Shown here piece after piece: positions 4,556 to 10,773 of a stretch of 11,465 nucleotides of DNA. Under the pieces are notes generated by a model. That model saw nothing but the letters and a program-made list of their open reading frames with translations. It did not search any database and was not told the DNA's origin. The position numbers were made by a program, and so were the translations under genes. Source of the DNA: DASZZY01 sp036260395 (GTDB lineage: Bacteria; Actinomycetota; UBA4738; CALAEC01); assembly GCA_036260395.1 (NCBI GenBank), contig DASZZY010000200.1, positions 1 to 11,465 of the forward strand, written 5' to 3'. Within the stretch, counting starts at the first letter, position 1, and each line of letters starts with the position of its first letter.

Positions 4556-6595
4556 ATGGCGGACGACGACAAGCGCGGGCGCTGGCAGGGGTTCGACTTC
4601 GGCGGCGGCGGAGACCGCCGCCGATGGCGCTTCTCGGTGGGATACATCCTGCTGGGGCTCCTCGTGCTGCTCTTCCTCCAGAGCCTGCTGGTCCAGCGGA
4701 ACGAGATCGCGTACAGCCGGTTCATCGAGCTGGTCGAGAGCGGCCGGATCGAGGGCGTGCTCAGCATCTCCGAGGGACAGATCTCCGGGACGTTCCGCGA
4801 CGAGGAGGGCGCCGCGCACCAGTTCCAGACGGTGCGGCCCCCGCTGGCGGACGACGAGCGGCTCCTGGCGCTGCTGCGGGAGAACGACGTCCAGTTCACC
4901 GGGGAGCAGCCGAGCGCGCTCTCCGAGTTCCTGCTGTCGTGGATCCTCCCGATCCTGATCCTCGTGGGGATCTGGGTCTTCGTGTTCCGCCGGATGGCCG
5001 GGGGCGGCGCCGCGGGAGCCCTCAACCTCGGCAAGCGCGGCGTCAAGATCTACGACCGCAAGGACCTCAAGACCACCTTCGCCGACGTGGCCGGCGTGGA
5101 CGAGGCCGTCGAGGAGCTCCGCGAGATCGTGGCCTTCCTGGAGAACCCCAAGAAGTACCAGCGGCTGGGCGGGCGGATCCCCAAGGGCGTCCTGTTGCTC
5201 GGCCCCCCCGGGTGCGGCAAGACGCTCCTGGCCCGGGCGGTCGCCGGGGAGGCCAAGGTGCCGTTCTTCTTCATGTCGGGCTCCGAGTTCGTGGAGATGT
5301 TCGTGGGCCTGGGCGCCGCCCGGGTCCGGGAGCTGTTCCAGCAGGCCAAGGACAAGGCGCCGTGCCTGGTGTTCCTCGACGAGCTCGACACGATCGGCAA
5401 GACCCGGGCCGGCGCCGTCGGCGCGGGGCTCGGCTCCCACGACGAGCGCGAGCAGACGCTCAACCAGCTGCTCGTGGAGATGGACGGGTTCGACGCATCC
5501 AAGGGCGTCATCATCATGGCCGCCACGAACCGGCCGGACGTCCTGGACCCGGCCCTCCTCCGGCCGGGCCGGTTCGACCGCCAGGTCGTCGTGGACCGCC
5601 CGGACCTGCGCGGGCGCGAGGCGATCCTCAAGGTCCACGCGCGCGGGGTGGCCCTCGGCCCGAACGTCGACCTCCACGTCATCGCGGCGCGGACGCCGGG
5701 CTTCACGGGCGCGGACCTGGCGAACGTGGTGAACGAGGCCGCGCTCCTGGCCGCCCGCCGCGAGAAGGACCATGTGGGCATGGAGGAGCTCGAGGAGGCC
5801 ATCGACCGCGTGGTGGCCGGGCTTGAGCGCAAGAGCCGGGTGATGAGCGAGAAGGAGCGGGAGATCGTCGCGCACCACGAGATGGGGCACGCGCTGGTCG
5901 CGGTGTCCGTCCCGAACACCGATCCGGTCCACCGCGTGTCGATCATCCCGCGGGGCGCCGCGGCCCTGGGCATGACGATGCAGCGGCCGCTGGAGGACCG
6001 GTACATCATCACCGAGCCGGAGATCGAGGACCGGCTCGCGGTGCTGCTCGGCGGGCGGACCGCAGAAGAGATCGCCTTCGGGCAGATCTCCACCGGCGCC
6101 CAGAACGACCTGGAGCGCGCCACGGAGATCGCCCGGGCCATGGTCGTGGAGTACGGGATGAGCGACAAGCTCGGGCCGCTGTCGTTCGGGCGCGACGGCT
6201 TCCACGGCAACGACGGCCGGGCCCTGTTCCCCGGGCAGCGCCCGGAGATGTCGGAGCACACCGCCCGGCTGGTGGACGACGAGGTCTCGCGGATCGTCGG
6301 ACGGGCGCACGATCGGGCCCGCGAGATCCTGTCGGACCGGAAGGACCTCCTCGAGCGACTGGCCAAGCTGCTGATGGTCCGTGAGGTGATGGAGGGGCGC
6401 GACCTGAAGGCGTACGTCGAGGGGTCCGCGGAGATTCCCTCGCCCGAGGACGTGGAGCGCGAGCTCGTGGAGCAGCGGGAGGAGCGCGAGCGGAAGGCCT
6501 CGGCGGAGCCCGAGCCGCGGACCACCGAGGAGGTCGACCAGGTGCCGCCGCCGCCCCACGCCCGGGAGCGGACCGAAGAGCTCCCCCGGCGGTAA
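4556..6595 (+). CDS. ftsH: ATP-dependent zinc metalloprotease FtsH
   Basis: A 679-residue membrane-anchored AAA+ protease that extracts and degrades damaged or unassembled membrane proteins and some soluble regulators, usually as a hexamer. After a short charged N-terminus come a transmembrane segment (about 27-46), an extracytoplasmic domain (about 47-121) and a second transmembrane segment (about 123-145). The AAA module has Walker A GPPGCGKT (216-223), pore-loop MFVG (248-251), Walker B LVFLDELD (271-278) and arginine fingers in LLRPGRFDR (R336, R339). The protease has HEMGH (441-445) and the third zinc ligand D518 in NDLERATE. Cys220 in Walker A and Met443 in HEMGH differ from the usual GTGKT and HEAGH, marking a variant or paralogue class without losing catalytic residues. 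The last 50 or so residues are charged and Pro-rich. The ATG is preceded closely by GGGAGG. It is divergent from the sigma factor gene. Confidence 0.96.
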   Translation: MADDDKRGRWQGFDFGGGGDRRRWRFSVGYILLGLLVLLFLQSLLVQRNEIAYSRFIELVESGRIEGVLSISEGQISGTFRDEEGAAHQFQTVRPPLADDERLLALLRENDVQFTGEQPSALSEFLLSWILPILILVGIWVFVFRRMAGGGAAGALNLGKRGVKIYDRKDLKTTFADVAGVDEAVEELREIVAFLENPKKYQRLGGRIPKGVLLLGPPGCGKTLLARAVAGEAKVPFFFMSGSEFVEMFVGLGAARVRELFQQAKDKAPCLVFLDELDTIGKTRAGAVGAGLGSHDEREQTLNQLLVEMDGFDASKGVIIMAATNRPDVLDPALLRPGRFDRQVVVDRPDLRGREAILKVHARGVALGPNVDLHVIAARTPGFTGADLANVVNEAALLAARREKDHVGMEELEEAIDRVVAGLERKSRVMSEKEREIVAHHEMGHALVAVSVPNTDPVHRVSIIPRGAAALGMTMQRPLEDRYIITEPEIEDRLAVLLGGRTAEEIAFGQISTGAQNDLERATEIARAMVVEYGMSDKLGPLSFGRDGFHGNDGRALFPGQRPEMSEHTARLVDDEVSRIVGRAHDRAREILSDRKDLLERLAKLLMVREVMEGRDLKAYVEGSAEIPSPEDVERELVEQREERERKASAEPEPRTTEEVDQVPPPPHARERTEELPRR

Positions 6596-6622
6596 ACCTC
6601 ACCCGCCCCGGGGACGAATCAT

Positions 6623-6660
6623 CCACGACGGTTGTGGGGAAAGAATGGTTTCCGTTTCCC
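6623..6660 (+). promoter_or_regulatory. Small hairpins between ftsH and the cupredoxin gene
   Basis: CCAC (6623-6626) and GTGG (6634-6637) can pair with further inner matches. GGGAAA (6637-6642) can pair with TTTCC (6649-6653) or TTTCCC (6655-6660). They lie 28 bp past the ftsH stop and end just before the cupredoxin ribosome-binding site, so they could be an ftsH 3' end or a cupredoxin leader. I see no convincing separate promoter here. Confidence 0.25.
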
Positions 6661-6663
6661 GAC

Positions 6664-6672
6664 AGGAAGGAG
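6664..6672 (+). promoter_or_regulatory. Shine-Dalgarno deciding a TTG start for the cupredoxin
   Basis: AGGAAGGAG ends 6 bp before the TTG at 6679-6681. This placement, plus the resulting clean signal peptide (RRIHRSIALAVV), supports the TTG over the in-frame GTG at 6634, which would put a charged segment before the signal sequence. Confidence 0.65.
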
Positions 6673-6678
6673 CCTGCC

Positions 6679-7119
6679 TTGCGACGCATTCACCGGAGCA
6701 TCGCCCTCGCCGTGGTGACTGGCGCGCTGACCGTGGCCTGTGGCGGCGGGGGGGCCGACGTCCCCACGATCGCCTCCCCCGAGAGCCCGTCGCCCACGGC
6801 CACCGCCACCGAGGAGCCCTCCCCCACCGGGAGCCCGGTGGAGCTGGAGGTCGAGGCCGAGGACTTCGCGTTCGACAGCTCGACGTACTCGGTCCCGGCC
6901 GGGGCCACGGTCGAGCTCACGTTCAAGAACCGCGACGAAGGCGTCCCGCACACGTTCACGATCTACGAGACCGACGCCGCCGAGGACCAGATCTTCGACA
7001 CCGGCAACCTGGTCGGCGACGCGGAGGAGACCTACGAGTTCCAGGCCCCCGAGGCGGGCAGCTACTACTTCCAGTGCGACGTCCACCCCGACATGAACGG
7101 GGAGTTCATCGCCGAATAG
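6679..7119 (+). CDS. Cupredoxin-domain lipoprotein (type 1 copper)
   Basis: A 146-residue exported copper protein. The N-terminus is a signal peptide with Arg/His residues, a hydrophobic stretch ALAVVTGALTVA and a lipobox-like end LTVAC, so C21 is the likely lipidated residue. A Pro/Ser/Thr-rich linker (about 31-52) tethers the domain away from the membrane. The cupredoxin fold (about 54-146) has ligand H91 in VPHTF and the cluster C133-x2-H136-x2-M139 in FQCDVHPDM, a complete His-Cys-His-Met type 1 site. It probably moves electrons or binds copper outside the membrane; the partner is not in the window. It lies 83 bp downstream of ftsH on the same strand but may be transcribed separately. The lipobox -3 residue is T rather than L/V/I, slightly off consensus. 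Confidence 0.88.
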   Translation: MRRIHRSIALAVVTGALTVACGGGGADVPTIASPESPSPTATATEEPSPTGSPVELEVEAEDFAFDSSTYSVPAGATVELTFKNRDEGVPHTFTIYETDAAEDQIFDTGNLVGDAEETYEFQAPEAGSYYFQCDVHPDMNGEFIAE

Positions 7120-7135
7120 CGGCTGACCTCCGCTA
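7117..7135. terminator. Inverted repeat joining two convergent stop codons
   Basis: TAGCGG (7117-7122) and CCGCTA (7130-7135) form a perfect 6-bp inverted repeat with a 7-base loop. Each end is the stop codon of one of the convergent genes, the cupredoxin and the oxidoreductase. The hairpin is symmetrical and could work for both transcripts, but it is short and has no U-tract. Confidence 0.35.
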
Positions 7136-8137
7136 GGCGGCGGGCCGGAACGTGTGCAGGATCCGCCGGTAGTTCTCGGCGATGGCGGCCGGGTCCGGGC
7201 CCACCCAGGCGCTGGCCAGCAGGAGGCGGTCCACGATCCCGTCGAACGCCGCCAGCTGCTCCCGGCACTCCTCCTCGGACCCGGTGATGGCGTAGGTGTC
7301 CACCATCGGCATGGCGATCTCCGCCATCCGTCCGATGTCACCGGTTCGGAACGCCTCGCGCAGGGTCTCGACCCGGTCGCCGAAGCCGTGCAGGTCCAGG
7401 ACGGGCCGGTAGGTCCGCGTCGTGGCGTAGAAGGCGATCTGGACGGCGGCCTCGAACCGGGCCCGCTCGCGGTCCTCGTTCAGTTGGAGGATGACGCTGT
7501 TCGTCAGCGTCACGTCGCCCGGATCCCGGCCGGCCGCCGCGGCGCCGCGCTCCACCGCCGGCCGGACCACCTCGTTGACGTACTTCGGCGACGTGAGCGG
7601 GTGGCCGAGGACCCCGTCGGCCACCCGGCCGGCCGCCTCGCACATCCGCTCGTTCACCGCGGCGATGTAGATCGGCACGGGGTCGACCGGGGCCGCCCCG
7701 GGGAACGGGTTCATCGTCACGGTGTAGAACCGTCCGCGGTGATCGATCCGGTCGCCGCCGAAGGTGCCGAGCACCTTGCGGACCACCTCCACGTACTCGG
7801 CCATCTTCGGGGCGGGGTGCTCGAACGGCACGGAGAAGCGCTGCTCGTTGACCCGCTTGACCTGCGAGCCCAGACCCAGGATGAACCGCCCGCCCGAGAG
7901 CTCCGTCAGGTCCCGGGCCGTCATCGCCGTGACCGTGGGGCTCCGGGGGAACGCCAGCGCGATGTTCGTCCCGACCCTGACTCGTGAGGTGGCCTGGCAC
8001 GCCAGCGTGGCCTGCACGTACGGCGAGTACGACGTCTCCGCCACCCACACGCTCTCGTAACCGCCATCCTCGGCCACCCTGGCCAGCTCCGCGATGGTCC
8101 CCATGGGCCCGCCGATAGAGATCCCGATCTCGGTCAC
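7133..8137 (-). CDS. LLM-class F420-dependent oxidoreductase
   Basis: A 334-residue TIM-barrel enzyme of the luciferase-like monooxygenase superfamily. Its group in actinobacteria generally uses reduced coenzyme F420 rather than flavin. Features are the N-terminal strand IGISIGG and VAEDGGYESVWVAET, the segment RVRVGTNIALAFPRSP, RDLTELSGGRFILGLGSQVK, PVPIYIAAVNERMCEAAGRV and the C-terminal GSEEECREQLAAFDGIVDRL. This order is typical of the family, which includes enzymes acting on nitro compounds, alcohols and fatty acid derivatives. The substrate cannot be told. Cofactor use is inferred from family resemblance. The start is GTG at 8135-8137 without a Shine-Dalgarno, and promoter-like elements lie immediately upstream, suggesting a leaderless mRNA. 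It is convergent with the cupredoxin gene and divergent from the baeRF gene. Confidence 0.87.
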   Translation of the reverse strand: MTEIGISIGGPMGTIAELARVAEDGGYESVWVAETSYSPYVQATLACQATSRVRVGTNIALAFPRSPTVTAMTARDLTELSGGRFILGLGSQVKRVNEQRFSVPFEHPAPKMAEYVEVVRKVLGTFGGDRIDHRGRFYTVTMNPFPGAAPVDPVPIYIAAVNERMCEAAGRVADGVLGHPLTSPKYVNEVVRPAVERGAAAAGRDPGDVTLTNSVILQLNEDRERARFEAAVQIAFYATTRTYRPVLDLHGFGDRVETLREAFRTGDIGRMAEIAMPMVDTYAITGSEEECREQLAAFDGIVDRLLLASAWVGPDPAAIAENYRRILHTFRPAA

Positions 8138-8145
8138 GAGGCAAG

Positions 8146-8174
8146 AGCGTACGCGCGGGGGCGCGGCGGGGCAA
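8146..8174 (-). promoter_or_regulatory. Possible leaderless promoter of the oxidoreductase gene
   Basis: On the minus strand TTGCCC (8169-8174) and TACGCT (8146-8151) are spaced 17 bp apart and match the -35 and -10 consensus in 4 and 3 positions. The TACGCT ends 8 bp before the GTG, so transcription would begin at or near the start codon. This agrees with the lack of a Shine-Dalgarno. Leaderless genes are common in actinobacteria. Confidence 0.35.
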
Positions 8175-8220
8175 AGCAGGCGAGGTTAGCCACAGGGCGG
8201 CGCGGGAAGGACCCATCCCG

Positions 8221-9339
8221 ATGGAGACCTCCGGCACCGCCACGGACCGCCGCACGCCGCTGGACGACCTGGCCCGCGTCGTGGCGGCGGAGGGCCCCTT
8301 CCTCACCGCGTACCTCACGACGGAGGGCGACGTCGAGAACGCCGCCCAGCGCTCGGAGCTGCGGTGGAAGAATCTGCGCGCCGAGGCGGCCGAGGCTGGC
8401 GCCGACGAGGCCGTCCTGGCAGCGGTCGACCCGCTCGTCGCGGACGCTCACCAGTGGGGCGGCTGCCTGGCGGCCGTGGCCACCACGGACGGCCTCCGCC
8501 ACCTCGAGTACGGGCCGGAGACCCGCGCCGGCGACCTGGCGGTCTGGTCGTCGCTCCCGCGCCTGGCCCAGGTCGTGGAATGGCGCCAGACCTCCCCGCC
8601 GTTCGTCGTCGTGCTCACCGACCGCACCGGCGCGGACCTCTACGCGTTCCGGCGGGAGGGCCCAGACATCCACCGCGACGAGCGGGGCGAGGAGGCGAGC
8701 CGGGTGAAGCCCGGCGGATGGTCCCAGCGCCGGTTCCAGGAGCGGGCCGAGAATACCTGGGACCGGAACGCCCGCGCGGTGGCCGAGGCGGTGGTCCGCC
8801 TGGCCACCCAGGTGCGGGCCCGGCTGATCGTGGCGGCGGGCGACGTGCGGGCGATGCAGCTCCTCCGCGAGGCGCTCCCGGACCAGGCCCTCGACCGGCT
8901 CGACGTCCGCGACGGCGAGGTGTGGGAGGGGCGAAGCATCGACGACGTCCGGGACGACATCGAGACGGTCGTCCGGGCCACGGCGGACCGCGACACCGCG
9001 TCGCTGCTCGAGACCTGGCAGGAGGAGCGGGGGCAGGCCGACCGGGCCACCGACGGGCCGGAGGCGACGATCGATGCCCTCCGCCGGGCGCAGGTCGAGG
9101 TCCTGCTCCTCCACGACGATCCCGAGGACCGGCGCTGGGCGTGGTTCGGCCCCTCCCCCACCGACCTGTCGACCGACCTCGACGCCATCCGGGCCGCGGG
9201 GGTCGCCACACCGCGGGAGGGACGGCTCGTCGACGTCCTCGTCCGCGCGGCGCTGGGGACGGGGGCGGACGTGCGGATCGTGCCGGCGGAGGGCGGCCCG
9301 CGCGACGGCGTGGGGGCGGTCCTGCGCTGGAGCGACTGA
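8221..9339 (+). CDS. baeRF-type (bacterial eRF1-like) protein, Rv2629-related
   Basis: A 372-residue protein resembling the mycobacterial Rv2629 type and the bacterial/archaeal eRF1-like (baeRF) group related to Vms1/Pelota. Landmarks are VAAEGPFLTAYL (21-32), PPFVVVLTDRTGADLYAF (126-143), the loop GGWSQRRFQERAENTW (165-180), a second alpha/beta domain with RLIVAAGDVRAMQLL (201-215), and the ending DGVGAVLRW (362-370). In eRF1 the GGQ loop releases the nascent chain, and Vms1-like proteins keep a catalytic Gln nearby. Q169 or Q173 could serve that role here. Ribosome rescue or peptidyl-tRNA hydrolysis is therefore a reasonable inference, not shown. The ATG at 8221 has AAGGA 9 bp upstream. The gene is divergent from the oxidoreductase with 83 bp between and convergent with the cyclase with 15 bp between. 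Confidence 0.75.
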   Translation: METSGTATDRRTPLDDLARVVAAEGPFLTAYLTTEGDVENAAQRSELRWKNLRAEAAEAGADEAVLAAVDPLVADAHQWGGCLAAVATTDGLRHLEYGPETRAGDLAVWSSLPRLAQVVEWRQTSPPFVVVLTDRTGADLYAFRREGPDIHRDERGEEASRVKPGGWSQRRFQERAENTWDRNARAVAEAVVRLATQVRARLIVAAGDVRAMQLLREALPDQALDRLDVRDGEVWEGRSIDDVRDDIETVVRATADRDTASLLETWQEERGQADRATDGPEATIDALRRAQVEVLLLHDDPEDRRWAWFGPSPTDLSTDLDAIRAAGVATPREGRLVDVLVRAALGTGADVRIVPAEGGPRDGVGAVLRWSD

Positions 9340-9354
9340 CGGCGGCTGCCGGGC

Positions 9355-10557
9355 TCAGGCCGGGCGGGCCTCGAACAGCTCGATCGGGCGGGCGACGCCC
9401 TTCAGGGACAGGGGCCCGATCGACCGGAACGTGACGCCGTCCGCGGTCGCCTCGCGGACCCCGCGGGTCACCAGCACCTGGCCCGGCTCGGCGACGCCGG
9501 CGATCCGAGAGGCGAGGTTCACCGTCCGGCCGAAGTAGTCGCCGTTCTGGAACACCACCGGGCCCGCGTCCATCCCCACGTGGGCCGGGGGCAGCTCGGC
9601 GGCGGCGGTGCGCTCGACCATCTCCAGCGCGGCGCGCACGCCCCCGGCGGGCTCCCGGAAGTGGAACATCACGCCGTCGCCCAGCCACTTCACCGGACGG
9701 CCGCCGTGGCGCTGGGACACGTGCTGGACGAGGCCGGCCAGGCGGTCCGCCAGCTCGAAGGCCGCGTGGTCTCCCCGCTCCTCGGTGAGGCGCGTGTACC
9801 CGGTGAGGTCGAGGAAGCACATCGCCGGCGGAGTGGACAGCCGGTGATGGAGCCCGGCCTCCTCCAGCGCCGACTCGACGTGCTCGATGAGGTCCGCGGT
9901 CCAGGCGTGCTCCTGCTGGCGCCGGTACGTGGCCAGCAGCGCGCGGTCGAGCAGCGGCACCATCCCCGACCCGATCTCCGTGGCCCGCTCCATCATCTGA
10001 CGCTCGCCGAGCCCGGAGCGGAGCAGCGGCATCTCGATGTGCGTGTGATACACGGCGGTCTCGGCCTCGGCGATCCGCCGGAGGCTCTCCCCGTACACCC
10101 GGAGCGTGCCCAGCAGCACCGAGTCCTCCAGCCCCAGGGCCCGCGCCGCGGCGATGATCGGAAGCAGCTCGAGGTCGTCCTCGCGGGCCCGCTCGTCGGG
10201 GGCCGGCGGGGCCATGCCGACGGCCTCGTACATCGCCAGCAGGAGCTCCACGGGGAGGCCGAACTCCGCGGCCAGGTCGCGGTAGGTGCGGTCGAGCCGC
10301 TCCGCCCACCGGAAACCGGCGAGATCGAGGAACGCGAACGAGAGCTTGCCGTCCCGGACGGCCCTGCCGATGGCCTCCAGCGACAGGCCCGCCGCCTCGC
10401 ACGCCATCGCCAGCCGGACCCGCCGGACGTCGCCCTCACGCCACGGGTCGCCCTCCTCGGGAGGCAGGACGATGCCGAGCTCGACCAGCCGGCGAACGTC
10501 GTCCGGCGCCGCGCCGGCGCGGTCGGCCAGGTCCTCGACGGTCAGGCCGTCGGCCAC
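9355..10557 (-). CDS. Class III adenylate cyclase with N-terminal MerR-like regulatory region
   Basis: A 400-residue soluble enzyme predicted to make cAMP from ATP. Residues 1-70 look like a MerR-type helix-turn-helix (GLTVEDLADRAGAAPDDVRR and WREGDVRRVRLAMA). Residues 71-240 are helical and probably regulatory, as in actinobacterial cyclases with an autoinhibitory N-terminal domain. The catalytic domain (about 243-400) carries metal-binding Asp residues D250 in CFLDLTGYT and D294 in KWLGDGVMF. The adenine-selecting pair is K290 and D340 (in NGDYFG), and the transition-state residues are N347 and R351 in VNLASR. All canonical residues are present, so it should be active, presumably as a dimer. 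The start is GTG at 10555-10557 without a strong Shine-Dalgarno. No transmembrane segment is seen. Whether the N-terminal region binds DNA or only dimerises and inhibits is open. Confidence 0.9.
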   Translation of the reverse strand: MADGLTVEDLADRAGAAPDDVRRLVELGIVLPPEEGDPWREGDVRRVRLAMACEAAGLSLEAIGRAVRDGKLSFAFLDLAGFRWAERLDRTYRDLAAEFGLPVELLLAMYEAVGMAPPAPDERAREDDLELLPIIAAARALGLEDSVLLGTLRVYGESLRRIAEAETAVYHTHIEMPLLRSGLGERQMMERATEIGSGMVPLLDRALLATYRRQQEHAWTADLIEHVESALEEAGLHHRLSTPPAMCFLDLTGYTRLTEERGDHAAFELADRLAGLVQHVSQRHGGRPVKWLGDGVMFHFREPAGGVRAALEMVERTAAAELPPAHVGMDAGPVVFQNGDYFGRTVNLASRIAGVAEPGQVLVTRGVREATADGVTFRSIGPLSLKGVARPIELFEARPA

Positions 10558-10593
10558 CGGAGCATGATGCCATCCCTGAGCTCGGTGCCGGAG

Positions 10594-10737
10594 CTAGCCG
10601 GCCGCGCGTTCCTCGCAGCCGCAGCCTCGGGCGAGCTCCGCGCAGTCGATGGCATCCTCGTGGAACCGATCGTCGGCCCCGCAATCGACCGAGCACTCGA
10701 CCGTTCCGGCGGCGTGCCGGATCGCGAAGCCGTACAT
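10594..10737 (-). CDS. Small Cys-rich ORF upstream of the cyclase
   Basis: A 47-codon ORF from ATG 10735-10737 to TAG 10594-10596, unrecognised. It has five cysteines: C15-x3-C19, C32 and C39-x-C41, plus H8 and H26, and many acidic residues, suggestive of a metal or redox site. Roughly 87 percent of its codons end in G or C. The overlapping plus-strand frame manages only about 70 percent, so the minus frame is the better coding candidate. The ORF ends 36 bp before the cyclase start on the same strand and could be co-transcribed with it. No good Shine-Dalgarno stands next to the ATG (GGAGG is about 25 bp away), so the start or the gene itself remains uncertain. Confidence 0.45.
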   Translation of the reverse strand: MYGFAIRHAAGTVECSVDCGADDRFHEDAIDCAELARGCGCEERAAG

Positions 10738-10773
10738 CTGCCCCGACCTGGGACGGGAGTAACCTCCACTCGC

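Noticed and set aside
3866..6559. Single 897-codon minus-strand reading frame covering the sigma factor and most of ftsH antisense
   Set aside because: Only the last 194 codons resemble a protein family. The rest is the complement of ftsH, whose domains and motifs are complete, and stays open because GC-rich DNA has few stops.
10564..10773. N-terminal extension of the last plus-strand gene to ATG 10564 or 10567
   Set aside because: Third-position GC falls to about 70 percent there, the residues resemble nothing in the family, and the conserved N-terminus begins just after GTG 10774.
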